Assembly (NCBI GenBank): GCA_905160935.1
Contig: CAJHZI010000641.1
Span: 186,001-250,000 of the forward strand
Direction: 5' to 3'
Length of the DNA stretch: 64,000 nt
From: Enchytraeus crypticus
Lineage: Eukaryota > Annelida > Clitellata > Enchytraeida > Enchytraeidae
Under the pieces are notes generated by a model, which saw only the letters and a list, made by a program, of their open reading frames with translations, made no database searches and was not told where the DNA came from. The translations under genes were made by a program, and so were the position numbers. Below are positions 11,120 through 22,439 of the stretch, in pieces (the first letter of the stretch is position 1; every line of letters starts with the position of its first letter).

Positions 11120-11720
11120 ATGTCTCTAGAGATACTCTCCCTAAAGATATTGTCTCTAGAGATACTTTCTCTGTATGGAGATACTGTCTCTAGAGATACT
11201 GTCTCTAGAATACTATCTCTGCTAGTATATATACTGTCTCTGGAGATAATGTCTCTGCAAGGAGATACTGTCTCTAAAGATACCATCTCTGCAAGGATAT
11301 ACTGTTTCTATAGACTGTATCTGCATGGAGATAATGTCTCTGTATGGAGATACTGTCTCAGGAGATACTGTCTCAGGAGATACTGTCTCAGGAGATTCAG
11401 GAGATACTGTCTCAGGAGATTCAGGAGATACTGTCTCAGGAGATTCAGGAGATACTGTCTCGGGAGATACTGTCTCGGGAGATACTGTCTCGGGAGATAC
11501 TGTCTCGGGAGATACTGTCGCAGGAGATACTGTCTCAGGAGATACTGTCTCAGGAGATACTGTCTCAGGATATACTGTCTCAGGAGATGCTGTCTCGAGA
11601 GATACTGTCTCAGGAGGTAATGTCTCAGGAGGTAATGTCTCTGCATGTAGCGAATCTAAAGTCTCTAAAGACACTATCTCTGGAGTTGCTGTCCTCAGAG
11701 ATTCTGTATTCGGCAATACT
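11120..11720. repeat. 15-bp minisatellite GGAGATACTGTCTCA
   Basis: A decayed left part (11120-11340, units like AGAGATACTGTCTCT) passes into a homogeneous core (about 11342-11640). The core has repeated GGAGATACTGTCTCA and GGAGATACTGTCTCG units, then decays again. Three 9-bp GGAGATTCA insertions make a 24-bp higher-order unit at 11378-11460. The unit length is a multiple of three, so several frames stay open on both strands (GDTVS on plus, ETVSP on minus). Each unit has dyad symmetry (GAGAxxxxxTCTC). I read it as an expanded satellite, not a gene. Confidence 0.85.
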
Positions 11721-11759
11721 GTCAGGTTCATTATTCGTTCGGCTTCATTTGATTTCAAA

Positions 11760-13440
11760 TAGGGCCTACAAATGAAAACCTATAGCAACCTGTATATTTA
11801 CATTTTTATCTCTAAACTTCGTTACAGGATTATCTGCAGCAATGCATCGTTAAATTGTAGCTCTACACCTCACATTTTCCTGAAAAAACTATCCCATGAA
11901 AGGCCTACAGGTTTGTAAGTAAGTTAACAAACCTACGCAAGCATCAGACTAAGCATATGTCTTTAGTTTAGTTTACTAAGAAGTTTTAAACTAAACAGTA
12001 CAATGATGGTTAATGACTCGAGGCTTAAATGGTATTCAAGCTTAATCTACAGTTATCAAGCAAACTTAAGTAAATTCGAGTCTCTGTTAAAATTGAATTG
12101 GCACGAATCTTAAAAAGTAACCACACTTACTCGCTATATTTAACTTATCTCACTTATCGCTGTATTTAACACATCAGCCTTAAAAGCCCAAGTGAAGCCA
12201 TATTGTACAACACTCATGCGTGATATGATTGATGATTTTAAACTGCACGATGTTTTTTGTAGGGCTTTAGTAAAACAGGTTGCTAAACCATTTGACATAA
12301 AGTAGGTTATAAACCGGTCGAACGGCATGTACATACTATATCCATAGAGAAAAAAGCTGAGAATATTATTTATTGGAATAATTATATGCCATGGGTCTGC
12401 CATTCCGCATGACATAGAGAAAAAAAGGAGAGAGAAAGAAAGAAAGAGAGACAGAGACATATATAGAGAATGAGTGAGAGTAGATAACTTGATTAATCAA
12501 CGAAAGCCTACACTCCTAATATTACATCTTAAAATTTTTCGGACGTCATAAGGTCCTAATGGAAACATGGATTTGATATTCGCCAACATTTTTCAGATTA
12601 TCTTTTTTATTTCCAGAACAGTTTATTTGTTACAAACAAACGCAACACAAGAGATCAAAAGACACAAAAAAGCAAAAACACCATGAAACTGCAAATCCAA
12701 AACGAGTTAATAGCGAATTTAAGGAGTTCACTTTAGACGTCTTCAAAGAAATAGTTAAAACTAATCTAGAGGAGAAACAAACACCGCAATGAGTTTTAAT
12801 AACTCTGTTGAAATTACAAAGGATAGTTCATGTAGTGTAAATAAAAATATTTACATCGTTACATATTTGCATATTTAATCTTTCTCTCTTCCTAGTCTCC
12901 TGCAAAAAACTAGGAAGAGAGAAATGTATATGCGAAAATAACGAGAGACTGTGAAAATGTATATGCACTGTGAAATGTATACACTAACTGGTTCATCCTT
13001 TTTTTAGAGGATAGGATTTAAATCTTAGGCTTTTGCAGTAGTTTCCGTTTAGCATACTCAGTTCTTTTTTAATTGCCTCATTGCCTCTTAGAACAAGTCC
13101 AATTGTTCCATTCTTTGACGACCCGGGTACATTGTGGAAATTGCGATCAAATTGAATGAGAGTTATCTGAGATCGAAGAGTGAAAACGACAAGGCTTTCT
13201 AAGGAAATAAAATATGTATTAGATAATGAGAATGACTTGAACAGATGAAAATAATAGTTAATGTTATCAATAATAAAATAATAGTAACTTTTGACCCGCT
13301 TGCCTTGGAATTTGAATTGAGCTGTTTCGATTTATTTTTCTCTTGTGGTCTCTGTATACTAAGTCGTCATCGTGTGGTGCTTTGGCACCTGTTTATGCGA
13401 GATTCTGTATGAAGCGTCCCTTCCCTGGTACCGCATGTTG
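11760..13440. other. Intergenic, only a hairpin recognised
   Basis: A+T-rich sequence with no recognised exon. The open frame at 12140-12460 (-) is hydrophobic and low in complexity, without splice context. The only structure noted is the inverted repeat at 12856-12948. Confidence 0.4.
12856..12948. other. Long imperfect hairpin
   Basis: TTTCTCTCTTCCTAGT (12881-12896) is perfectly complementary to ACTAGGAAGAGAGAAA (12909-12924) across a 12-base loop. Weaker complementarity continues outward (CGTTACATATTTGCATAT against ATATGCGAAAATAACG). The size suits a MITE remnant or a small-RNA precursor. The sequence alone does not decide which. Confidence 0.5.
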
Positions 13441-13442
13441 AA

Positions 13443-13510
13443 TTTTTATTGATTGATTTATTGGTTGATTGATTGATTGATTGATTTACTGATTGATTGA
13501 TAGATAGATT
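13443..13510. repeat. TTGA tetranucleotide microsatellite
   Basis: (TTGA)n with TAGA variants at the right edge. Confidence 0.85.
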
Positions 13511-13892
13511 GCTAAAAAACCGCAACAGAAATACAAACACGAAACGCAACGAATCCGACTACAAGGTGAATATTGACAAAATATAATACCGTTACTCAAA
13601 AAGCTCCACGTTTATAGTCCTACATGTTGATTCACGTAGATTGCTTGCAGTTTGTAAAAATGGTCAAGCGAAATGGAATTAAACAAATTTAGCCTCCTGT
13701 AATCCAATGGTCAAGCCAAAATACTATTACTTCTAGAGTAATTTCAGAATGACAGGGTCAAATACATGTAAATGTGTAGATTTTAAAGGAGCAAGGAGAT
13801 TTTCTTACATATAAGCAATGTACATGTACGTAACTAATAAAACTACGATTTAATTAAGGACACCCGCTTAAACGACCGTTTCCTGCTCTAAT

Positions 13893-13960
13893 GTCATGTC
13901 AATGACGGAAAGATTACTGGATTTGAACCTTGTGCCTACTGATCGCTGTCGAACAGCTGC
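13893..13960 (-). repeat. SINE1 fragment
   Basis: Partial reverse copy retaining ATGTCAATGACGG, GGATTTGAACC and ACTGATCGC. It is degraded beyond the A box. Confidence 0.5.
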
Positions 13961-14040
13961 CAACCGGACGTTAACATAGTCAATTAATTTAAAACAAAGA
14001 GTGTAAAATAGTAAAATCAATTAATCTCATTTTAACTACT

Positions 14041-16048
14041 TCATGCTGATTTTTCAGTATCAACAACAATATCTTTTCTTACAAATATGAAGTCTTCAAC
14101 ATACAAATGCAGAGCCGTGTTCGCATGTTTAATATCTTTATGAATGCGGAATCCCTTATCAATCATAAAGTTTGCAGTTGCATTCTTACCAACCATATCA
14201 TGACCATACTCTACAGACATCACGTCAATTGTTACTTTATCGAATGGTAAAGTTTTAAGGATTGAAAACTCCACTCCTTCCACATCCAAACTGAAGTAGT
14301 CAATATGGGAGACGTTGATCGCCAGCATGATCGTCTCAAATGGAAAACATGGAACGATCTTCGCTTTGGACTCTTTCTGCAGGCTGACTCTTCCTTGACC
14401 ACCGGCGTCCCCATGAAATGGGAGCTTAAAATTAAACATGTAGAACATCATTTTAGTCACAGTCATGGTCACCAAACATGTCTTTCTCATAAATACTACT
14501 TATACATCTAAAAAGTTATAGTATGATTGTGTAATTGTACATGTTGTACATTTAGAGAAAAGAAATAAAATTATATTTAAGTCAAATTAGCGCGTCATTG
14601 GCTATTACGTGAAAGAAAATTTCTGAAGAAACACAGTACAAATTCAGTGATCAAACTTACAGAAAATCTTAAATATGATTTTACTATTTGAACCATAATA
14701 TTCTTTGTTAACCTTCGTTATGCTTAAAGAACAACTTGTTTCTTTACTTTATCTTATCCAGAGTTATATGAATAAATGTCTAAAATAGTGGTTTTTAACA
14801 ATATTTAAATTGTTGAATTTGTTGAAAACAGCTCTTACCTCCGTGACGTAATCATAAGGACTGAGACAGGCGTTAATGCTCCAAGACTTCCTATTTTTAC
14901 CGAGAAGCTGAGCGTAATAGTGCGGGTCAACCTCAACCAAAACGCCAGTCCACTTATACTTGTTTTCCAGCCAAAAACTATTTGATGATCTCTCTCCATC
15001 CAAAGCACCGCATTCAAAGAAAAATCCATTTTCCTGAAACGATTAACAGAGATTAATACATGTTTAAATGCAAGTTGAAGCAAAATCTCGCCACCTAAAC
15101 AGTTCTTAAATTATTGGCGTTAGAACCGTAAAATTTGGGATGCAACAATTTCACTGGAAAATTTTTCTCCTTCAAGTGGGTTAGCGCATAAACCGTAGTC
15201 CTAAATTGAATCATCTCAGTTCCAATATTATTTTATTGAAGAAAGGCATCTATACGGGTATCACATGTGTCATAGCTTTCATAATAAAATAAATCGCCGT
15301 GTGGAACGAGATTCTTAATGAGGAAGACAATAAATTAAGAAAACTTAAGAATGTACACATGTTCATTGATAGTAACTGCCATGATCCTGTGAAGCAGTCT
15401 CGAAGACCGGTTACCGGCCAACAACTGCTGGAGAAAATGTCGAAGATTACTAGGCTGGAGCCAGTGGCTAAGTCTGTAGACACTCGACCGCGGATCAGTA
15501 TGTGCGGAGTTCAAATCTTTGTCTCGCCCGTCACTGCCGTCGCTTTCGAGTGAGAAAACTAACGTTAACCTTAGCTTTTTTAGCTTTTTTTACTAATATC
15601 ATTAATATTGACCTCGCAAAGTACTGTACACTTACATTTTTGCAGATCTGCATGTGTTTCAATTCATACCACAGAGTCGCACTTTAAACAAACTTTATAC
15701 CTTTGTGGAAAGCAGCAATAATTATTTTGAATTAATTGTCCAAAGTATTATTCGCAAAGATTTATAAACTCGACTAAAGCCTAATACTGTTCTCTTATCA
15801 CACGAGATACATTGTCAGTAAACGACTTGAATTGCATGCTTCCTTTCATGCAGATGTGCACGTATAGCATCCGCTGATTTGCCACCGAAGTAAGTTTTAA
15901 GTTAATTTCTAAACTTCTATGAACGGCAGCTGAGCCTTCTCTTCCCTCTTTCTCTCTTACTTTCTCTCAATCTCTCTCTCCCTCTCTATCTCTCTCTCCC
16001 TTTCTTTCTGTCTCTTTCACTCTCTCTCTCTCTATCTCTCTCTCTCTA

Positions 16049-16082
<34 letters not shown>

Positions 16083-16690
16083 GGCCAAAAAATAGGTGCA
16101 TCTCTATTCAAAGTCTAATTTCACGCAATTTAAATTATAAATATCATCCATCTACAAACGAAATTTGATCATAAAGGCTATGCCTTTTCAAACAATTGTA
16201 GCCCTTAGCATGTGCATACCTTTTTCTTTAGTATCAACTCCACCTCTGCAGCTTGTGGTGTAGCTGAGATGTAGCGAGCTGGCTTATGCTGACCTTTCGA
16301 TGGCGGATCTATGACGTCACGAACCAGTTGAATTAGTTCGAGATCACGTGATCCTGCTTTTCGTGACGTCAGCTTGTGTAATCTTTCGTAGAATAATTCG
16401 CTGTATTCAGCTATACCTCTGTTGTAGCTTCTCAAAAGTCTTTCCGAATCTTGAGGCAGATCTTTCTTCGTCTTGACCTGCACACTCAATAATTCTGTGG
16501 AAGAATTTCGGTTTTCAGAATTTCGGACCATCTCCATAACAACCTCACGCATGGCTTCCTTAAATCCGTTTTTACTCAACATCAGTGTGTCTACGGACGC
16601 TTTTCCCTTACCTAGAAGAGAATTCTTATATACCACTGCCGACATACATAAAATAACGAGAATGAAAGGTAAATAAGAGTAATTCCTCAT
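14041..16690 (-). CDS. Star/FkbM-like methyltransferase, copy A (intact)
   Basis: Three exons on the minus strand: 16690-16220, 15033-14839 and 14424-14041. All introns are phase 0 (AAG|GTATGC, GTTTCAG|GAA, GAG|GTAAGA, TTTTAAG|CTC). The product is about 349 residues. An upstream in-frame ATG at 16714 would add eight. The start at 16690 matches copy B. Residues about 5-22 (YLPFILVILCMSAVVY) form a signal anchor, predicting type II topology with the domain in the ER/Golgi lumen. An Asn/Ser-rich stem follows, then a conserved block GSRDLELIQLVRDVID. Exon 2 holds the SAM-fold start (FFFECGALDGE, WTGVLVEVD). Exon 3 holds DYFSLDVEGVEFSIL and ends EDFIFVRKD. This is the Methyltransf_21 (FkbM) pattern, closest in layout to Drosophila Star. 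Glycan O-methylation or Star-like trafficking are both possible. Intron 1 carries a SINE1 and a CT repeat. Confidence 0.82.
15299..15452 (+). other. Unassigned open frame antisense in intron 1 of copy A
   Basis: The frame reads MWNEILNEEDNKLRKLKNVH, then a Lys/Gln-rich segment, up to the start of the SINE1 at 15453. Composition is protein-like but short, with no recognised family and no convincing splice sites. It may be a captured gene fragment or chance. Confidence 0.2.
15453..15590 (+). repeat. SINE1 copy
   Basis: Near-complete copy: GGCTGGAGCCAGTGGCTAAG head, CTCGACCGCGGATCAGTATG, degraded B box GAGTTCAAATC, then CGCTTTCGAGTGAG and AACGTTAACC, ending in a T-rich tail. Confidence 0.8.
15945..16082. 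repeat. CT dinucleotide microsatellite
   Basis: (TC)n with interspersed TTTCT and CCCT variants, in intron 1 of methyltransferase copy A, about 140 bases from the exon 1 donor. Confidence 0.9.
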
Positions 16691-16849
16691 TCTGTCCTTC
16701 TTCAGTAGATTCATGTATTTACGATCTGAATTATTTGCTACTCTAGTTTACGTTAAACTATTATTTAATCTTTATCCGACAAATTAGATGGCAATGAGAA
16801 TATTAATAAAATGCTTTTAATTTAGTGATTTCTTAAATAACAAACAACA

Positions 16850-16960
16850 ACAGCAATAATTAGTGCTACTTTCGGCAATGACAACACTGATCACAATTGA
16901 GAATCATATCAAAGCCCATCAAGGTGAAACGATGCGTCCAAAATTGTGCAAAATTTAAAC
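16850..16960 (+). repeat. T5 dispersed repeat, diverged copy
   Basis: AACAGCAATAATTAGTGCTAC, GGCAATGACAACACTGATCACAATTGAGAA and TGTGCAAAATTT match copies at 19105-19215 and 57465-57600. Upstream flank of methyltransferase copy A. Confidence 0.5.
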
Positions 16961-17334
16961 GATTAAATAAGGCAGTCTATCGATCAGTCTATTGGTTTAA
17001 TGTGAAAAATCTTAAACAAAATCGATCATTTTAATCATTGCTATAATAACTAAATAAAACAATATTCTTAGTTTACTATTGGTTTCAACTCTGACACCTG
17101 CATTACGTTATGAATTGTGTTATTATTATAACAATAATATACTTAACGATTAGTTTATAATATTGTGTAAACAATTCATATAATTGCACACCTTCGATAG
17201 GCTTAATAGCCATGCTCACATAAGTGCAATTCTTCGACATCATGCCAATGGTATGGTTTAGTGTTCAATTAAATGTTGTATTCGTACTAGTTTCTTATTC
17301 GAAGTTTAGAATTATTTAAAATTTAAAACTTCCT

Positions 17335-17520
17335 TAGAAGCCATATTTTCCGAAGCTCTAGACTGTATAAAAGTGTAAATGAGGCTTTTGTTTTGAAAGG
17401 ATTGATTAACATGTTCATCTATGCAATCCGACGGCAGTTTGGGCGTTCTAGCAGACATAGTAAGAATATGTACAATGGACCTGTAACTTGGCAGAACACT
17501 ACGGAGAAATTCGAATTTAT
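17335..17520 (+). repeat. T4 dispersed repeat
   Basis: GAAGCCATATTTTCCGAAGCTC, GGATTGATTAACATGTTCATCTATG and AAGAATATGTACAATGGACCTG follow the same order as the copy at 35545-35720. Confidence 0.5.
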
Positions 17521-17675
17521 ACCCGTTTCTTCTCAGATCTTATGTAAAAAGCGATCAAACCGTGAGCAGTAGAGTAGAAAAATATATTGCTATAATAGGT
17601 TATTGAATAACACTTACATTTTTATAAATATCAAACGGTATAAAAATGGTAAACAGATATGTAAAACGGTATAAC

Positions 17676-17721
17676 AGCCAGCATGAAAAGTTTGGCAGGC
17701 ACCAAAATTTTCATGCTGGCT
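17676..17721. other. Inverted repeat, 14-bp arms
   Basis: AGCCAGCATGAAAA (17676-17689) and TTTTCATGCTGGCT (17708-17721) are perfectly complementary across an 18-base loop. Confidence 0.7.
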
Positions 17722-18117
17722 ATTCTAAATCCATAATGGAAAATATAAGGTTTACAATATGCAGCGCTCCAAACTCTTTATTAAAATATCAATAATTATT
17801 AACTTAATACGCATTTAGTTAATATCAAAAATGCGAGTAACAACGAACGAAAATTTACTGCAGAAGCACAATACGCACTATATATGTTGCCGTAGAGATT
17901 GCCACATTGACAAAGGGTTGACAGTTGGGGTTAAGTTAAGCTTCAGTTACACCACAGTTAAGTGGACTTAGCGGCCTTAGCCTCCCTTTAATCTCGAACC
18001 GGGTCGGAAAACTGGTTTTGGTTAATTTAATTGCACATGCTAATCTATATTCCTTTGACTAGGTAATCAACGGAGTTTAGATATTCTAAAGACACTCATT
18101 TTTGTTAGCTTATGTGG
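17722..18117. other. Intergenic, nothing recognised
   Basis: No repeat family or exon identified between the inverted repeat and the T3 copy. Confidence 0.4.
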
Positions 18118-18440
18118 CTACTATATCCCGTGTTGTGACCAGGTCGCTGAAGAATAGACCAACCATTGAAGGCACGTGTCGTAAATGACGCAAAGCACTA
18201 AGATCCAAACCAACACCAGAAAGAGCATTCGATTGGTGAGAGATAAAGCTCCAGTAATTACTACAAAAATTTCTAAATAGAATGTACTTTTCGTATGCCG
18301 ATCCCAATTAAACTGAGATTCAAGGGAAGAAGAAGAAGAAAAAGGTGATGGTGGTGTTGGTTACGGCGATGGTGGTGGTGGTGGTGGTGACGACGACGAC
18401 GACGACGATGATGATGATGATGATTATGAGGATGATAATG
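18118..18440 (+). repeat. T3 repeat with long GGT/GAC/GAT tail
   Basis: The T3 body ends in ATTCAAGGGAAG, followed by an expanded tail of AAG, GGT, GAC and GAT triplets to about 18440. A minus-strand open frame reading (H)n here comes from the triplet tail. Confidence 0.65.
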
Positions 18441-18630
18441 ATGATTATGATGATATTGATAGTATAAATAATTAAATATTCTGTAATGAATGCCGTCAAT
18501 AGAGCAAGAAATGATACAAAAGTTGAACATTCTAACCATGGAAAGATTTTCTAGAGTTGCTATTAGAAATTTACTACTGCTTGAAAGCTTGAAACTACTA
18601 AGGATAAAAATTCATCAAAATCTAATTAAA

Positions 18631-18700
18631 AGTAGTTGAACTGCTTCAGAATATAATTACGTTCAAGTAGTTGAACTGCTTCAGAATATAATTACGTTCA
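18631..18700. repeat. 35-bp unit, two tandem copies
   Basis: The unit AGTAGTTGAACTGCTTCAG... occurs twice head to tail, with a third truncated start (AAGTAGCTAAACTGCT) after it. Confidence 0.8.
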
Positions 18701-19104
18701 AGTAGCTAAACTGCTGAATTTAACCAATCTTTGACTCTGTCAGCCATTACTAATCTACTGTACAATATAGTTTCTAGTGCCCATCCGCGTGACATAGTGT
18801 ATTTTTACTGATGCTTGGCACACCTTTTGTGCGAAAAACATATTTACTAGAGCATGTCTTATTGAATGCAAGCATGAATGCTACAGTTGTAGACTACTGC
18901 ATCTCAACAATAGGCTTATCTGTCGCGAGTTGCCAGTTTCGACTGTCAACCTAGTGGGCTACCGGCCAGATATACGTGTATAGGTTTATCTCCTCTGTGA
19001 GAAAAGCACAATGACATATAAATGGGTTGAATAAACTCAGACGGTCTTTTTCAGAATAGTTTACCTACACAGATAATGCACATGGGTGTACCTCAAAACA
19101 TAAC

Positions 19105-19215
19105 TAATAATAATAACAGCAACAATTAGAGTGATGCAGTCATCAATAACAACATTGATCACTATTGAGACACAATCAAGTCGACGAGCAAAAAGAAAAG
19201 TAGATTATTTACTAC
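19105..19215 (+). repeat. T5 dispersed repeat
   Basis: AACAGCAACAATTAGAGTG, CAGTCATCAATAACAACATTGATCACTATTGAGA and CAATCAAGTCGACGAGCA match 57465-57600. It directly abuts the following SINE1. Confidence 0.6.
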
Positions 19216-19228
19216 TTGTGTAATTTTG

Positions 19229-19363
19229 CTGGAGATATTGGCGATGTCGGTAAGATATTCTACCGCGGATCAATATGTGCGGGGTGCAAATCCTGGACTC
19301 GCCCGTCACTGACATCGCTTTCGAGTGAGGAAACTGACGTTAACGTTAGCTTTTTTAGCTTTA
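19229..19363 (+). repeat. SINE1 copy
   Basis: TTGGCGATGTCGGTAAGATATTC, GCGGGGTGCAAATCC (B box with one change), CGCCCGTCACTGACATCGCTTTCGAGTGAGG and GACGTTAACG, then a T-rich end. Confidence 0.8.
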
Positions 19364-19559
19364 TATTACATTTTTAATACAATTTACTAGTTTAATCTGC
19401 TCTATATGATGATATTGCCCCTGTTGAGCCCTAGTTATCTATACTAATTTCCTAGAGTACCAATTGAAAACTGCATATTGTAAGAACTACAAGGCTTTAT
19501 TTGAAGAAGTTACGGTGAAAGCTCAGAAGCAAAAAGTATCATTAGCTGTGGACTACGTA

Positions 19560-19830
19560 AAAGCTTGGATGTAAACATGCACTTCGTTCCACTGATGCCA
19601 ATTTCTCTCAGATCCAACTGTTCTCACATCATTGGGCAGACGTTCATTTTCTTATGCAGCACCAAAAATCTGGAACTCTTTGCCTATCTATCTTCGCTTT
19701 TGTTCTTCTATTTAAACTTTCTCTAGTGAGCTTAAGACTTATCTTTTCCAACCATAGACATAATCGATCTACATTGACCATTTTGATCTCCGGACCGGCT
19801 TTCGTTTAGGACCATACTTCTCAGCAGATT
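19560..19830 (+). mobile_element. CR1/Jockey-like LINE C-terminus and 3' tail
   Basis: The plus strand reads RRSFSYAAPKIWNSLPIYLR, the characteristic C-terminal motif (AAP-x-(I/L)-WN-x-LP) of CR1/Jockey-type reverse transcriptase ORFs. A frame break and stop follow. The tail (CATAGACATAATCGATCTACATTGACC...) is shared with 26022-26105. The element is 5'-truncated and dead. Confidence 0.7.
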
Positions 19831-19845
19831 TCACATATCCCGACG

Positions 19846-19930
19846 AATGCCGGGTGTAAGCAAAAAATGTGTACACTCTCCAAACAAATTTCGGACCCCA
19901 CCCTTAAAAAATACCTAGATCCGCCCCTGC
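19846..19930 (+). mobile_element. Right-end fragment of the 4943-5602 hAT-like family
   Basis: GTAAGCAAAAAATGTGTACACTC, then an ACCCCACC stretch and CTAGATCCGCCCCTGC, in the same order as 5529-5602. Confidence 0.6.
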
Positions 19931-20158
19931 CCATTATATAACAGCACAACACTGTTCTTTAGTTGTATTTAAGGGCCTCTACATATTTGGCCATAAAGCG
20001 AGAAAGGCATAGGGGGTCCACCTCGTCATAAGCAGAATCCCCCAAGAATAATGGTATTTGAAAAGGAATTTCCACTCGTATGTGGTAATGAAGAGGAATA
20101 TAAAAGATAAGGATGAGTGAAGGCTTTACATACCATGGACCTGTCAGTAGGCAGTGCA

Positions 20159-20160
<2 letters not shown>

Positions 20161-20213
<53 letters not shown>

Positions 20214-20215
20214 GG
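20161..20215. repeat. GA dinucleotide microsatellite
   Basis: (AG)n interrupted by one GAAAG. Confidence 0.95.
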
Positions 20216-20384
20216 ATAGTTGGGCCTATATTATTATGTAATATGTACATGCAGGCCAATCAGGCCAATATATGTAGGATCATGCGAAGTAAAATTTAAG
20301 AAAATAGTAAAAAAATTACTTACGCACATATTTACTTAATAGCATTTTAAGTAAATTCATCTAGGCCTATATATCCCCGTGTTG

Positions 20385-20675
20385 GTTCCGGGTTCCCCGT
20401 GTTGTGTCTTGGTTGTTTGAAGAATTGACTAACCGGTGACTGCACATGTCAAAGAAGTCGACTAAAACATTAAGATCCATACCAAAGTCAGACAGGGCAT
20501 TCGGCTGGTGAGCGCCTAGGCTCCAGAATTTGCTACAAAAATTTAAAATAATGGAAAAGTCTCAAATAGGGGATTGACTGACAATATGATGTAGGACAGA
20601 GAGGATTTGAGACAGTCTATTCTTATCCCGACCTTACTTAAACTGGGATTCCAGGGAAGTTGATAACGATGATGA
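20385..20675 (+). repeat. T3 repeat, longest copy
   Basis: Runs from CCGTGTTGTGTCTTGG through TAAGATCC, CAGACAGGGCATTCGGCTGG, TGAGCGCCTAGGCTCCAGAA, GGGGATTGACTGAC and AGGATTTGAGACAGTCTATT to AACTGGGATTCCAGGGAAG, then a GATGAT tail. The internal segment is shared with 61315-61505. Confidence 0.75.
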
Positions 20676-20754
20676 TCAAGGCCTATATATCGAGGACATC
20701 ATGCAATTTTCAAGTAGGCCTACTCGATGTCTGACTGATTTGGCTCTGGAATTT

Positions 20755-21140
20755 TTGTGTCTGGAACATTAAGGAGACGCTATGAGACTAATATATATAT
20801 ATATGATATCATTGATACAATATGGAGACCACTTGCTATTTATCCCAATTATGAGCCGTCAACGATAATTTGTCTAGAATGTGTTCTAAATATGGAATTA
20901 TCCTGTCTGAAACACCAAAGAGACTTGCTATGGAGGTCCATTTATTGCTAAGGTGCATCCCAGTTATTAACTGTCAATTTGTCTAGAATGTGTTCTACAG
21001 TATATATGATATTAGAGCATCTGGAGTTATCCTGTCTGAAACATTAAGGAGACCTGACATGAAAGCCAATTTATTGCTATAGTGCTTCCGAGTTATGAAC
21101 CATCAACGTGTGTGGCATGTGTTCAAAATACGGATTAGAA
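20755..21140. repeat. Degenerate tandem repeat, unit about 125-150 bp, three copies
   Basis: Copies begin near 20755, 20904 and 21029, each with a CTGTCTGAAACA-like start. Each continues with AAGGAGAC, CAATTTATTGCTA, GTTATGAAC and a TCTAGAATGTGTTC-like end. The open frame at 20757-20951 lies inside the array. Confidence 0.65.
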
Positions 21141-22029
21141 CATTTGAACTTGTTATTCGTTACAGTAAACAGGACTATATCCTGCCTAACTAATGCAACC
21201 TAACGTCCAAGCATATTCATCTACTCGCCCACGCATGCACATAATTGATTAATTAATTACAATTAACTAAGTATCATGTGACTCGAGGTCAATCGGTGGT
21301 CAATGATGCTTCCTGTTGTTGTTATCAAAGCCTCATAGGCCTGCTTCATAACCTCATAGGCCTAAGTCCTAGCCTCAGAGGCCTATATCATAGCCTAGTA
21401 GGCCTATATCAAAATTTTGTCTGGTCAGTGGAATGCGGATCAATATCAAGAGAGTGGTTTCATTTGGAATCTCTCAATCAACTCAACGTAAGTGTAACAA
21501 CTTTTATATTATATCTGTATTTTAGTCTTTTATTTAATAAAATAAATATAGGGTACGTTATATATAAATATTTTATTAATACTTTTCTTCATATATCTTT
21601 ATATTATATTTTCTATATAATTCAACAACAATTCCTTGCGTACTGAACAGAATACAGGGAGGCGACATTCCTCCATTCGCTTCTATCGGCACCAACCCTC
21701 GCAACTTCTTCCCATGAAATGTTTAATATTCTATATAATTCGGTGTTGCAATATTCTTATATCAATATGAGATTTTTAGTATTATATATGCAATTAAATG
21801 TATTAATAATATTACAGTACTATATGTTGAAGTCATATTAATAATATTAGAATATAAAACTGAGTGAAATATTATTAGTGATTTTAGATTACACTAGGGT
21901 TTCAGTATAGGCCTACATAAGTGTATAATTTATATAGAATTATACTACTACTATAATATTACAATTATACTAAATTAACAGTAGACTATACTAAAAACTA
22001 ATGCCAAAAATTTCAGGATTAGAAACTAA
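21141..22029. other. Intergenic, TAGGCCTA-rich
   Basis: At 21320-21410 there are five repeats of CTCATAGGCCT / CCTAGTAGGCCTA-like words. The rest is A+T-rich without recognised features. The open frame at 21278-21646 is low in complexity. Confidence 0.4.
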
Positions 22030-22105
22030 TGCCACCAATTTCTGGAGCCTAAGCGCTCGCCAACCTAATGCCCTTTCTCTCGTTGATTTGGATCTTAGTG
22101 CTTAG
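22030..22105 (-). repeat. T3 fragment
   Basis: Reverse-oriented core: TTTCTGGAGCCTAAGCGCTCGCCAACCTAATGCCCTTTCTC, then GGATCTTAGTGCTT. Confidence 0.55.
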
Positions 22106-22439
22106 ACTTTACTATATTCGTATGCAAATAATTAAAGAAATAATCCTATGCTTTTTTGGGCAGTTAAATAGTAGTGCTGTTTTTGAATATTGGGCTTAAT
22201 AGTTCATTAATTGGATTAAGTAGTTTAATTAATTAATGTAATCTATATTAGGCTGTATGCAACATCATGCTGCATAGAATCTAAAACTTTGTCTACTTGC
22301 GTTATCTAAATGATTATATACATGTATCTACAGTATATTATACATTATTATATGCAAGTGGATCTTCAACTGGAGCAGACGATCTTCAACTGGAGCAACA
22401 ACTACAACGTGTAACGCAAGTATACCGTATGGTTGGATG

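Noticed and set aside
11066-11775. Overlapping 110-184 codon frames with GDTVS, ETVSP or RRYCL repeats
   Set aside because: Several frames on both strands are open at once because the satellite unit is 15 bp; no start or splice context.
12140-12460. 106-codon hydrophobic frame on the minus strand
   Set aside because: Starts in GA-rich low complexity, has no motif and no splice context.
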